55,254 nucleotides of DNA from Magnetococcales bacterium (GCA_002753515.1 PEAK01000025.1:1-55254); one strand, 5' to 3'; positions 7,475 through 16,922 are shown, numbered from the stretch's first letter. The notes: generated by a model not told the origin, from the sequence alone. Program-made: numbers and translations.

Positions 7475-9451
7475 GTGACTGAAACAGCCGAAAGAAAGTT
7501 GCAAAAGGGGGAATATCTGATTTCCGACCCAGCCCTTTTGGACAACATGAGAACCTCCCAGGCTGTCAAAGCTCCCGGCCTGCCGACCATCTTTGCCCCG
7601 CGCTATACCCCGATCACCGTGCAGTTGCTCCAACGCCTCGAACGCCGTGGCATTTTTACGGTGTTCGCCGAAACCATCCAGGAAAAAACGGTGGTGACGA
7701 CGGTGGCACAGATGGAAAAAATGTTTTCCGTCATCGAAAACATCGTCGCCAAAGCGCTGGTGGGCATGGATGACATCAGCCAAACGGTGCAAAACCAGCT
7801 ACAATTGCACACCTTGGAACAAATGATGCGGGACAATTTGGCCGATATTGAAAGTTTGTTCGCCAGCGATCCCACGGAAAAATTGTTGGCGTTGACGCAG
7901 CACCATGGCGGTACAGCGCGTCACAGTATCGTCGCCAGTTTTCACCTGATGGCCATCGGACGCGAGCTGGGTTGGAGCGATGACAAAATTGTCCGTGGCG
8001 CGGTCGCTGTCTTCAACCATGACGTGGGCAAGACAAAAATCAAACTGGAAACCCTCGATTGGCCCGGAAAACTCGACGCCGCCCAGTGGAAAGAGATGCA
8101 ATCCCATCCCCTCCAGGGGGGACGCATGCTGTATCGCCCCGGTCAAAAACCCGATTTGTCCATGTTGACAGCCCTGTTGCACCACGAATGGTACGCTAGC
8201 GTCAAAGGGAAAGGTTATGGTGGTTTGACCACCTTTGCCGAATTCTTGAAAGAGGCCATCAACGAAGATATTCCAAAAATTGTATCGGAATTGGATCAAA
8301 ACGATCTCGATATCATCCTCGCCTCCTCATTGGTGGACATGGTATCCGCCCTGGAGGAAAGCCGCGCCTACAAACGGCAGTTGGATTCCTTCAAAGTATT
8401 GATCATCATGAATTCCGATGCCTTGATGGGGCATTTCCATCCCCAGCACTACACCGCCTGGCACCGCATCTACATGCGGCAAAACACCGATCTCTTGCCC
8501 AAAGGCAAACGCTTCGCCCTGCCGCGGGAAAAGGAACGGCGGCAGTTCTTGCCCAACAAACCAAAAAAAGTTCCCTCCATGGAACTCCTGACCTACAAGG
8601 AGTTGGAACGTCTCGGTTTCATGCCGGTATTGCGCAATGTTGGCATGGATACGGAACGGATCCGGCGGCGCGGTGGCTTGCTCCTCAAGGTCATCAACCA
8701 GATTAAACTGGACAAAAATCTTGACTTCGACACCTCCCCTGAGGCCATCAAAAAGGCGGGGATCAAGCTGCTCAAAGATGAGGTCGTCACCGAACAAGAG
8801 TTCATCGAATTGGACGCTTGGCGCGAATGGTTGACCTGGGATGAGTTGGAACGGAGTGAACTGCTACCCAAGCTGCAATTCAATCGCCTGGATTTGCCCA
8901 CCATTCGCAGTGAAGGGGGCATCGCCGTCGAAAAATTATTCAAACGCAAAATCTTGACCAGTACCAAAAAATTGGAACAAGCCGGGATCAAAACTCTCAA
9001 GGAATGGGTGGTTAAACTGCCCGGAAGTGAAAATCGCCTGACCCCGGAAGATTTGAAAAAATTGGGGATCACGGACGTGCAACTGCAAAAAGCGGGCTGT
9101 TTGGAACGGGTCAAGAAGGTCAAGAGTGGTGTACCGCAAGCATGGCTCCTTGCCAAGGGGATCGCAATCAAAGGGGCTGATTTGTCCAAAAATGGCATCG
9201 ACCCGGTACGCAAAGTGTTTTACGACATTCAAGTGGTGGAAACGATCAACAATACCCGGGCAAAATTTATTTTGCTTAAGGAAGGGGATGATTTAAAGGA
9301 ATTGAACGAAGCCAATGATCGCAATGAATTGGAACCGATCCAGGACTTGTTGCTGAATAAAGTTGGGGAAATTGTGCTGGATTTTTCCGATCTCCTGGCG
9401 TTGCCCGATCTGAGCGGCATCACCATGGGCGAGCATTGGCATCGATCATAG
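7475..9451 (+). CDS. HD-GYP-like metal-dependent phosphohydrolase with long C-terminal extension
   Basis: 658 residues, GTG start at 7475. An HD domain lies at about 135-340: H150, HD at 182-183 in NHDVGK, H211 in SHPLQGG, HHE at 236-238. This is the HD-GYP subgroup pattern, in which the family hydrolyses cyclic di-GMP or related dinucleotides, but the signature reads G-Y-G-G (247-250) instead of G-Y-P, so substrate is uncertain. The 300-residue C-terminal region is Lys-rich and holds loosely repeated units of the form (S/T)xxxLxxAGIKxLK (about 425-560); no known domain is recognised there. No membrane segment, so cytoplasmic. Converges on the PHP gene with 33 bp between. Confidence 0.85.
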   Translation: MTETAERKLQKGEYLISDPALLDNMRTSQAVKAPGLPTIFAPRYTPITVQLLQRLERRGIFTVFAETIQEKTVVTTVAQMEKMFSVIENIVAKALVGMDDISQTVQNQLQLHTLEQMMRDNLADIESLFASDPTEKLLALTQHHGGTARHSIVASFHLMAIGRELGWSDDKIVRGAVAVFNHDVGKTKIKLETLDWPGKLDAAQWKEMQSHPLQGGRMLYRPGQKPDLSMLTALLHHEWYASVKGKGYGGLTTFAEFLKEAINEDIPKIVSELDQNDLDIILASSLVDMVSALEESRAYKRQLDSFKVLIIMNSDALMGHFHPQHYTAWHRIYMRQNTDLLPKGKRFALPREKERRQFLPNKPKKVPSMELLTYKELERLGFMPVLRNVGMDTERIRRRGGLLLKVINQIKLDKNLDFDTSPEAIKKAGIKLLKDEVVTEQEFIELDAWREWLTWDELERSELLPKLQFNRLDLPTIRSEGGIAVEKLFKRKILTSTKKLEQAGIKTLKEWVVKLPGSENRLTPEDLKKLGITDVQLQKAGCLERVKKVKSGVPQAWLLAKGIAIKGADLSKNGIDPVRKVFYDIQVVETINNTRAKFILLKEGDDLKELNEANDRNELEPIQDLLLNKVGEIVLDFSDLLALPDLSGITMGEHWHRS

Positions 9452-9484
9452 GTGTTTTTGCGCCCTGGTACGGCAAAGAGTCCG

Positions 9485-10750
9485 CTAAAGCCGTTCCCCC
9501 GGACGAAACAGTCGGATAACCCCGAACTCACCATCGAAGCCCCCTTGACGAATCACTTCCCCACGCCGTAGCCGGGCAATAGCTTCCGCGAAACGCTCCG
9601 AACCATGGCGGCGAATGTCCTCCAGCGGGGCATTGCGCAGGATGTGCAACTCCGGTCCCAAATGAGCCAGTGCTGAATCCAAGGCCCTCTGGACACGGCG
9701 ACTGTTCGCGGCCACACCCTCCAGTTCCGCCAGGATCTCCTCCAACGGTACCAATGAAAAAAACGGATCCCTGCCTGCTGGAATCGCCTCGGGATCACGG
9801 TCCGACAGCGCCTCGACCCGATTTTGCACCCCCACCGTGACCTCTTTGCCGCAGACCGGACAGAGTCCATGCAATGCACGGGTTTCCATGGGCGTGAGGC
9901 GCACACCGCATTTCCGGTGTCCATCCAGATGGTATTTGCCCTCGTCAGGAAAAAACTCCAGAGTACCTGCAAAACCTTGTCCGCTTTTCAGGGCCTCTAA
10001 AATGGAAAAATAGTCCAGGTCGGTATCATACAGGGTCGCCTCCCGGCCCAACTTGTTTGCGGAATGGGCATCGGAATGGGAAACCAGTCGAAAACGATCC
10101 AGGCTGGAAATGCGCCAGTTCATGGCGGGATCCGAGGAAAGGCCGGTCTCCAGGGCGAAAATGTGTCCGGCGAGGTCGCCATAGCACGCTTCCACCGAAT
10201 CAAAGCCTGACTTGGATCCCAGCATGGAATACCAGGGTGTCCAGATATGGGCCGGAATCAGATAACACCCCTCTCCCGCCTCCAGGGTGATTTCCAGAAG
10301 ATCCCGGGAGTCCAGCCCGAGGATGGGCCGGCCATCGGCATGCAGATTGCCGATCCCTTCGAGCCGGGTCACCACTTTTTCGGCCTCCGCAAAGCCGGGT
10401 ACACAGATGAGATGATGTACCTTGCGGGTTTTATCCCCTTTTTTGTAGACGGTGGCGATTTCCACCGTGAGCTGAAAGCGGGTGGGCAATGTGGGCAGGT
10501 CCGGTGCCGCCAGGGAGAGTCGTTTGGCAACCGCGCACGCCCATTCCGGCCTTAGCCTGAAAAGCCCCTCCTCGGCTGGAACCAAATGGTCACGAATCTC
10601 TGCCCGCCACGCTGGATAAGTGAAATCCCCGGTTCCCACAAGGGTGATCCCTTTCCTTTGCGCCCAATAGGAAAGGGTCTCCAGGTCCAGGTTTTTGCTC
10701 GTGGCCCGTGAATATTTGGAGTGGACGTGCAGATCGGCGATAAAGTGCAT
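9485..10750 (-). CDS. Endonuclease Q-like PHP-domain protein
   Basis: About 421 residues. The N-terminus starts straight into a PHP metal site (FIADLHVHSKYSRATS), followed by LVGTGDFTYPAW, the HLICVPG strand, PAHIWTPW, and SHSDAHS. A zinc-ribbon-like segment follows (CGVRL... CPVCGKEV) and then a conserved NRVEALSDRD. This arrangement is that of endonuclease Q, known from archaea and scattered bacteria, which nicks DNA 5' of deaminated bases such as uracil, hypoxanthine and xanthine. Activity here is inferred from family. The frame continues to a TTG at 10771, but ATG at 10750 puts the PHP motif at the N-terminus as usual. Monocistronic. Confidence 0.85.
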   Translation of the reverse strand: MHFIADLHVHSKYSRATSKNLDLETLSYWAQRKGITLVGTGDFTYPAWRAEIRDHLVPAEEGLFRLRPEWACAVAKRLSLAAPDLPTLPTRFQLTVEIATVYKKGDKTRKVHHLICVPGFAEAEKVVTRLEGIGNLHADGRPILGLDSRDLLEITLEAGEGCYLIPAHIWTPWYSMLGSKSGFDSVEACYGDLAGHIFALETGLSSDPAMNWRISSLDRFRLVSHSDAHSANKLGREATLYDTDLDYFSILEALKSGQGFAGTLEFFPDEGKYHLDGHRKCGVRLTPMETRALHGLCPVCGKEVTVGVQNRVEALSDRDPEAIPAGRDPFFSLVPLEEILAELEGVAANSRRVQRALDSALAHLGPELHILRNAPLEDIRRHGSERFAEAIARLRRGEVIRQGGFDGEFGVIRLFRPGERL

Positions 10751-10809
10751 GGTGTGGCTTCGGGTTGACAATGCGGAACCGCCGCACTTTACGGTCTGTT
10801 ATTTTTATT

Positions 10810-10947
10810 AAACCGCAACCAACACGGGACACGTAGTTTTCTAGCGTCATCCCCGCGAAAGCGGGGATCCAAGGAGTCTACACACCTTTCTCTAACTTTC
10901 TGGATCCCCGCTTTCGCGGGGATGACAATAACTGCATATTCCAAGAT
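10810..10947. repeat. Palindromic MITE-like element, copy 2 (tandem, right end missing)
   Basis: Begins AAACCGCAACCAACACGGGA, contains the inverted GTCATCCCCGCGAAAGCGGG arms, and stops at CCAAGAT where the next copy begins. The terminal AGCTGCGGTTT of the family is missing, as expected if a second copy recombined into or replaced this end. Confidence 0.9.
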
Positions 10948-11096
10948 AAACCGCAACCAACACGGGACACGTAGTTTTCTAGCGTCATCCCCGCGAAAGC
11001 GGGGATCCAAGGAGTCTACACACCTTTCTCTAACTTTCTGGATCCCCGCTTTCGCGGGGATGACAATAACTGCATATTCCAAGATAGCTGCGGTTT
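10948..11096. repeat. Palindromic MITE-like element, copy 3 (tandem, complete)
   Basis: A second copy, virtually identical to the one before it over its length, complete from AAACCGCA to TGCGGTTT. The period is 138 bp. Its right terminus overlaps the stop codon of the FliB-like gene: the TAA (11097-11095, minus strand) is at the element boundary. Confidence 0.9.
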
Positions 11097-12411
11097 AGAA
11101 TTGCAGCAGAAAAAACATGTGGGGCAAGGTGGTGATCCCTTGTTCGTCCAATTTTCTCTCGACTTGGCCAAGAAGTGCCGGGGTGTGATAGATGGCCTTG
11201 GAAAATTTTTGTACGGTGTCAACCATGGTTTCTTCCAATCTTTTTTTTCGTTCTTCCCGGGTAGGGGGCACACTGGTCGGATCACACCCCAACAACCCGA
11301 ACAGGATGAACTTGATGACCGCCAAAGCAATCAGAACACCACGCAGGTAGACCAGGGTATTGGCGTTGTGCAGGTAGGGGACACCCATGATATGGTTCAA
11401 AAAATAATGGGATTGGTATTGATCCAGTTCCTGACCGAACTCCTGCTGCCAAAATTCTTTAATCTTGAAATAGTGTTCAACGATCCTTTCCAAGGGAACG
11501 GAACATACCCCTTGGTGCATCGTGGCACCGTAAGTCCGCATGGCCCTGGCCAGCATTTCCGAGTAGTCGCGGCTGGCGGAATGGGAATAACCACTGTTCA
11601 TAATGATCGCAACGAATTCAAAGCATTTCTGCTGCGGAACCTGGATGGCCATGAACTGCTCATGGATTTGCTGGCGAATGGTGGGACTGCTGATCATGGC
11701 GATTTCTCGTTCCAGCAGGTGATCCATGGGATCTTCCTGGTTGGCATGAAAAAAAGACCCGATGTGGCTGGCGAAATAACAGGCCATGAAAAGTTTGCTG
11801 GCCATGGGGAAACGATCCAGGCTCCCCAAGACGAACAAAACCCCACGTACTTTGTCAAAATGGGCGAAATAGGGCCTGGAATGGTGGATATCGATACGGG
11901 TGCAATGGGAAGGGTCGTCACAGGCCGGTTGATCCGGGAGATCCGGGAGATCGACAATGTTCATCGCATGCGGATCCAAAAGACACAGCCGTGCCGTTTC
12001 CGGACAGGCCAACGAGGCCATGACCTCCCAACGCTGCCCGACCAAAAAGCGTATTTTGGGGAAATGGTAGCACACCTGCGGTAAAATTTGCGCCCCGAAG
12101 CGGGCATGCAACGAACACAAACGATCCCCTCGCAAAAACTGACAGGATCCCGTGCCGGTCAAGCGGATGGCATGACGCTTTCGCCCATCCGGATGGACGG
12201 TGGTACTCACCTTTTCCGACAATTCCGACAAACCACCCGGAACGCCCACCATCACCTGAGATAATGCGAGAAATTTATCTTCATTCACCCCGATACCCCA
12301 GCCTTGGCAACAGGTATCGGGACAGGCCGCCGCAATGCACCGGAAATCCCGTAAATATTTGAAGGTAATTTTTTCGATGAGCATGAAACTGACCTCGGAA
12401 CTCAAGTTCAT
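11095..12411 (-). CDS. fliB: FliB family protein (flagellin lysine N-methylase)
   Basis: 438 residues. The FliB cysteine pattern is clear: C25, C30, C34-C35 (ACPDTCCQGW), C90, C99, C114 and C136 (LACPETARL), spaced as in the family. Known family role: methylation of surface lysines of flagellin, with a cysteine-bound iron-sulfur cluster reported for the Salmonella enzyme. FliB usually sits beside flagellin genes; here its ATG overlaps the stop of the giant FecR gene by four bases, so the two are translationally coupled. Another possible start is M10 (12384), preceded by GAGG. The C-terminus ends exactly where a palindromic element begins, so the last residues may have been altered by the insertion. 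The substrate could be flagellin elsewhere or the FecR partner. Confidence 0.85.
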   Translation of the reverse strand: MNLSSEVSFMLIEKITFKYLRDFRCIAAACPDTCCQGWGIGVNEDKFLALSQVMVGVPGGLSELSEKVSTTVHPDGRKRHAIRLTGTGSCQFLRGDRLCSLHARFGAQILPQVCYHFPKIRFLVGQRWEVMASLACPETARLCLLDPHAMNIVDLPDLPDQPACDDPSHCTRIDIHHSRPYFAHFDKVRGVLFVLGSLDRFPMASKLFMACYFASHIGSFFHANQEDPMDHLLEREIAMISSPTIRQQIHEQFMAIQVPQQKCFEFVAIIMNSGYSHSASRDYSEMLARAMRTYGATMHQGVCSVPLERIVEHYFKIKEFWQQEFGQELDQYQSHYFLNHIMGVPYLHNANTLVYLRGVLIALAVIKFILFGLLGCDPTSVPPTREERKKRLEETMVDTVQKFSKAIYHTPALLGQVERKLDEQGITTLPHMFFLLQF

Positions 12412-15400
12412 GGCGTCAAAACTGGAGGCGTGCGATGTTGGGACGCGTTCGCGGCTCCCTTTAAAACGATACCATCCAAGCCAACCCGTATTTCCCCGAT
12501 CAAACCGGGAAAAAATTGGTCAAAAGAGTATACGGCCGGGATGGGCTGGCTCACTCGGGAATCGGCGGAGCGGCCGGTGAACAAGCCCAAGCCACGGGCT
12601 TGCAATGAGGGCAGATTGGCATTGTAATGCAGGTCGATGACCTCTTTCAGAGGCCATTGGGTGTAGGGCACGGCATGGGAACCCTCGGTGATCAGGTCCA
12701 CAAAAGAGCCCGCCTGATCGTAGGCAATCGTTCGGGCGGTGTTGTCGATGATCGGTTTGAAACGCAAACGCACCGTGGTTGCCCCATCGGCAGCAGCATT
12801 GAGAAGGGGTACCACCATTCCATCCGAACGATCCATGATGGATTGGGGTATGACGCTCCGCACCGCGTCAACCATCCCAACTTCCATGACCATGGTTATC
12901 ATGTTTGGGGTGATGCTGGCACCCAATTTTTTGATCAGATCGGTGATTTGCACCTGGCTCAACACACCTCCGGGTGACAACTGTTGATCCATCTTACCCA
13001 AGGTCAATAGCAATAATTGATCCTGATCCAGGATCCATTGTCCCTGATTTTGCAATCCGGCCACCATGTTGCTGACCAATTGCCGTGATGCCTGGCGAAT
13101 GATGGCCACCTCGGCAGGGGCACTGACAGGCAACGGTTTCAACGTCAGGGGGACGATGGGGGGCAGGCGGATATCGGCAACACCCCCCAAACCGCCATGA
13201 TTCATACCCTCGACAGTCAGTGTCAAAGAGACCGGCCCGGGGGCATTGGGGGACAAAAGTGTCGCCAGGGCGCTACTGTCCCGAATGATGATCTGATAAC
13301 CATTGGCGATGCCAAAAGCCCCATGCATCTGTCTTTGACCGTCCGGAAAGGAGAAATGAATCGTATCAGCCGCATTGAAATCGTTGGTTGACAGGTTCCC
13401 GACCACGGTACCTTGGGGTTCATCCAGATGAATGATTTTCAGCGCAGCGTCAAAAATCAACTGCGTAAATGGCGCGGCACCACTCGGGGTATCGGCAGTC
13501 GGTTGTTTTCCCGGGTTGCTGGGAGGGATGGGTTTGTCAACGGTCTCCCTGGCGGCTTCCACTCTCTTCGTAGCATCGGTTGTCCCCTGGTGTTCACTGC
13601 TGCCCTTGGATGCTGGATGCTGCTCCGACGACCAGACATCCACAGGGGAGGCCGTCGGCTTTGAATCAAAAAAATGTTGCAATTCAGAAATGTTCTGTTG
13701 AATCAGCATCTGTTGGGACATGTTTTGTTGCAACATTTGGTTGTTCTCAACCGCCTGATGGGTTGCCCGGGTAATCGTTTCGACCGTTGCGGTCGCTTGG
13801 CTGATTTTAACCAGGATGGCCTCCATGGTTCCCGCATAGTCGGCGACCAACCTGTTGCTGGCCAGCGCCTTGTCAATATCCTGTGTTGCCTGTGCCACCT
13901 GGTTCTGGATACGATTGACCAGCGGCCCCAGGGTCTTGATCACGCCATCGACCCTCCCCGAGGCCACGGCCTCGTTCATGGCTTCCTTGAGGGCTCCCAT
14001 CCCCTCCCCCGTTGCCAGGGCTGCAGCCTGCGTCACTTCCGCCGTTTTGCGCCACCCTGTCATCTGGTCGATCACCGCCAGGATCACCCCTCGGTCGGCA
14101 GCCCCGGCCCCCGCCATCAGGGCGCGGACGATATCCGCAATCGGCGTGGAACCGGATAGCCGGGTCAACATGCCACCGAGTTGCGCCACCCTGTCCGAGC
14201 CCGCCAAACCTGCCAATGCCCGGGCCATTTCCACAACGGCACTCTCGCCCATGACCTGAACCACGGTGCCCGCCACCACCACAGCCGTCTCTGTGCCCGC
14301 CTGACGCACCACTTCCCGCGCCACTCCGGTCGCCACGTCGCTACCCGCCACCCCAATGACCGCAGTGGCAATTGCCGCCGCGCTGTCAGGAGCCAAGGAA
14401 CTTAACGCTCCCGCCACCCGGGCGGCAACCTCCGGCCCCGCACTTTTGACCACGGAGGCGGCAATTTCACCGGCAACCTGATGACCCGCGATTTCGGTCA
14501 CCCCCCGAGCCACCGCGACCGGATCGGTTCCCGGGACCTTGAGGATTGCCGCCGCAATCTCACCGCCGACGCCGCCCCCCGCCGCTTCGGTCACCGCACG
14601 AGCAATGGCAACCGCCTGCGCCGCTCCTGCCACCTGCGTCGCCATCATGGCAATGGCGCTGGCCTGCCACGGACCCGAGGCCTCGGTCGTCGCCTTGGCG
14701 ATCGCGGCGGCTTGATCGCCGTTCACGGTGCGAATGACCCCGGCGCAAATTTCCGCCGCGCTCGCGGCACCGGCAATTTTCGTCACCGCCCCTGCGATCT
14801 CAACGGCAGCCGATGGCGCTTCGTGGGTAGCGGCGATGGCTACCCATGGCGCGGCATCCCGCCGTGCCACATCGGGCAATTGCCCCATGGCCGCCGCCGC
14901 GACAACCCCGGCCACTTCCCGATCCGCAGCGGCACCGGCGGCTACGACCGCTGCGGCAATGGTGGCGTTGTCGCTCCGGCCGGCAACACCCACCGCCCCG
15001 GCAACAATGGCTTCGGCCATCGCCTTATCCCCCTTGGGGGATGCCTGAATCGCCATCCCCACCGCTCCGGCCAATTCGCGACCGTTGTGTGCAACCTTAG
15101 CCACCCCCTTGAAGATGGCCCGTGCCCCGGATGCGCTGTTTTCCCGATTGTGCCGCTTGATGCGATCCTGGCGTTGTTTCACCTGCTCCATCGCCTGGGG
15201 ATACTGACGTTTCGCCTGCGCCAAAAACACCTTTTGTTGCGCAAGCAGTATCGGTGACGGCGGCTGTTCCGGGGGACTTAACAACTCCAACCGCGCCGCT
15301 CCAACCAACAGCGAAAGACTTTGAAGCAACCGATCCGCCGCTGCCCGGGCGGATCGAATCAGCTCAAAGGACGTATTCCCGATCCGGGTGCTTTGCAACC

Positions 15401-16430
15401 ATTCCCGCACACCTCGCCACCAATGTGTCACACCATCCCACAACTCTTGCCAAATGCCGCGTAACCAATGCCATACATCCCGGTTATCCGGTTGCAAAAG
15501 TTTTTCGACGGATTGCTTGCCCTTTTGCAGATCCGTTCCGGGTGGTGTGGCCTGGGTTTGCGTTGTTGTGGGCGTTGGCGCAGGGGCCAATGCAATCCCG
15601 AGTTGTTCCTCGACGCCGCGTTGGCTGGCCCTGGCATCCTCCAACATGTGTTCTTCGCTTAAGGGAACCTGGGACGCGTGTTCCCTGATATCGGCATCCA
15701 GATGGAGAAGCGTTTGCCAGGCGACTTCCAAGGGGAAATCCCGGGGGTGAGCGGGCACTCGTTTGTTCGCTTCCACCGCCGAAAATTCCCCTTCCCCCAT
15801 CCGTTGGGCGGTCCCTTGGTGCAACAACACCCCTTCCCCTTTGGGAATACTGTAAAAAGAGGGCAATTCCTCAGCCACCAATCCTTCCAGGACGGTACCC
15901 CGAACGCCAACCACAGCCATGGGCGTTTTCAGTACCATGCGGGAATGACTGGTGGGCAGACCGGAAATGTAGCGATAAGAACCTTGGACCACCTCCACGG
16001 TATTTTCCATAAAACTGGCTGCGGGACTGAAGGCGAATTGACTCAAATGCACGGTGGCTTCGGCTCCCAGTTTGAACAAGGAACCATCGAGGAAACGGAT
16101 GCTGACCGATGAATCGGGACCGGTGTGGATCGTTTGTTGATTGAACAATGGTTGGTTCACTGCGAGGCGTTGCAGGCGAACGGTACCGTTTTCTGGCGTT
16201 CCGGCAACGACTTGATTGCGGATGGAAGCCACTCGGGCGATATGGATGGGTGCATCGGTTCTCTTGGGAGCCGCCGTGGCACTCATGTCCAGGGGGGTGT
16301 TCGGGTGATCTTCGGCCAGGGAGGGGTGCAGGACCATGAAGAGCGCCAGGACAGAGAGCAATCCCCACCATACCCGAAAGGGGCGGGTGTCGTGGTGACA
16401 GGTGTGGCCATGGTTCTTCAGCATCGGCAT
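12408..16430 (-). CDS. Giant exported FecR-domain protein with 16-residue Ala/Gly repeats
   Basis: 1340 residues. Signal peptide at about 19-40 (ending PSLA-ED). FecR domain at about 55-185 (QQTIHTGPDSSVSIRFLDGS, VVQGSYRYISG, KTPMAVVGVRGT). A Gln/Pro/Trp linker follows. From about 457 to 793 it has some 21 consecutive repeats of 15-17 residues, consensus xxxAxxIAxAVxxxAG, in most cases ending AG. Then comes a helical coiled-coil segment (about 800-930, Q/N-rich), and a beta-rich C-terminus (about 990-1340) including a cadherin-like stretch with TIHFSFPDG. No TonB or sigma factor gene is adjacent, so this is not a classical FecR regulator; more likely it is a periplasmic or surface structural protein. 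Upstream of and coupled to the FliB-like gene. Confidence 0.85.
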   Translation of the reverse strand: MPMLKNHGHTCHHDTRPFRVWWGLLSVLALFMVLHPSLAEDHPNTPLDMSATAAPKRTDAPIHIARVASIRNQVVAGTPENGTVRLQRLAVNQPLFNQQTIHTGPDSSVSIRFLDGSLFKLGAEATVHLSQFAFSPAASFMENTVEVVQGSYRYISGLPTSHSRMVLKTPMAVVGVRGTVLEGLVAEELPSFYSIPKGEGVLLHQGTAQRMGEGEFSAVEANKRVPAHPRDFPLEVAWQTLLHLDADIREHASQVPLSEEHMLEDARASQRGVEEQLGIALAPAPTPTTTQTQATPPGTDLQKGKQSVEKLLQPDNRDVWHWLRGIWQELWDGVTHWWRGVREWLQSTRIGNTSFELIRSARAAADRLLQSLSLLVGAARLELLSPPEQPPSPILLAQQKVFLAQAKRQYPQAMEQVKQRQDRIKRHNRENSASGARAIFKGVAKVAHNGRELAGAVGMAIQASPKGDKAMAEAIVAGAVGVAGRSDNATIAAAVVAAGAAADREVAGVVAAAAMGQLPDVARRDAAPWVAIAATHEAPSAAVEIAGAVTKIAGAASAAEICAGVIRTVNGDQAAAIAKATTEASGPWQASAIAMMATQVAGAAQAVAIARAVTEAAGGGVGGEIAAAILKVPGTDPVAVARGVTEIAGHQVAGEIAASVVKSAGPEVAARVAGALSSLAPDSAAAIATAVIGVAGSDVATGVAREVVRQAGTETAVVVAGTVVQVMGESAVVEMARALAGLAGSDRVAQLGGMLTRLSGSTPIADIVRALMAGAGAADRGVILAVIDQMTGWRKTAEVTQAAALATGEGMGALKEAMNEAVASGRVDGVIKTLGPLVNRIQNQVAQATQDIDKALASNRLVADYAGTMEAILVKISQATATVETITRATHQAVENNQMLQQNMSQQMLIQQNISELQHFFDSKPTASPVDVWSSEQHPASKGSSEHQGTTDATKRVEAARETVDKPIPPSNPGKQPTADTPSGAAPFTQLIFDAALKIIHLDEPQGTVVGNLSTNDFNAADTIHFSFPDGQRQMHGAFGIANGYQIIIRDSSALATLLSPNAPGPVSLTLTVEGMNHGGLGGVADIRLPPIVPLTLKPLPVSAPAEVAIIRQASRQLVSNMVAGLQNQGQWILDQDQLLLLTLGKMDQQLSPGGVLSQVQITDLIKKLGASITPNMITMVMEVGMVDAVRSVIPQSIMDRSDGMVVPLLNAAADGATTVRLRFKPIIDNTARTIAYDQAGSFVDLITEGSHAVPYTQWPLKEVIDLHYNANLPSLQARGLGLFTGRSADSRVSQPIPAVYSFDQFFPGLIGEIRVGLDGIVLKGAANASQHRTPPVLTP

Positions 16431-16509
16431 GTTACCACGACTCGGTCAGATCAAGGCGTTGAGAAGCCGCCCACCTCCACAATGCTCCGGCTAGGATGAT
16501 ATTCCCATA

Positions 16510-16906
16510 TTATTTCAGATTTTCACACCTATTTTTGGAACCGAGCAACTGTTTCATCCCATGGATGTAGGCTTGATAGGTCGGAGAGGGATAACGGCCT
16601 TTCCATTCCATATCATAACCCGGGCAATCCCGGGCCGGGGTTTCCCAGACGTAGGGACTGACGTGCAGAAACACTCCCCCTGCTCCACGCGGAATGGATG
16701 GCGCGGTCCCATTCGATGCCCTTCAAGCGGTGCAAGTATTGTGATTGATTATTAATATGAAACGGCATGGTACATGCTAAGGGGAATCCCGACCATTCGG
16801 TCTTTGTATAGGGCGTAGCGACTCTCATGGCAACCCGTGCATGAGAAGAGGGGCGGCACAGCTCACCATACACACAAGACCGGCAGCCGATGCGCACCAG
16901 GCGCAT
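16510..16906 (-). pseudogene. Small unknown gene interrupted by a +1 frameshift in a C5/G5 run
   Basis: Two minus-strand frames read like one protein. The upstream frame (from about 16906) gives MRLVRIGCRSCVYGELC and later KGIEWDRAIHSAW. The downstream frame, ending TAA at 16510, gives VFLHVSPYVWETPARDCPGY and then KGRYPSPTYQAYIHGMKQLL. They join at the homopolymer 16676-16680; deleting one base there gives an open frame of about 130 residues. Both parts have coding-like amino-acid content (W, Y, H, C). Family not recognised; the CxxC..C near the N-terminus may bind metal. It could be a real frameshift, a phase-variable tract, or an assembly error. Its 5' end abuts the divergent ATPase gene. 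Confidence 0.5.
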
Positions 16907-16922
16907 ACTTTCGGGGTACACC

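Noticed and set aside
10789-11330. Minus-strand frames containing VIPAKAGIQ twice
   Set aside because: They are produced by the tandem palindromic copies and overlap the FliB gene end.
14481-15257. A long plus-strand frame opposite the FecR repeats, and others in the same region
   Set aside because: Low-complexity Arg/Gly/His shadow of the Ala-rich repeat region; no start site or family.
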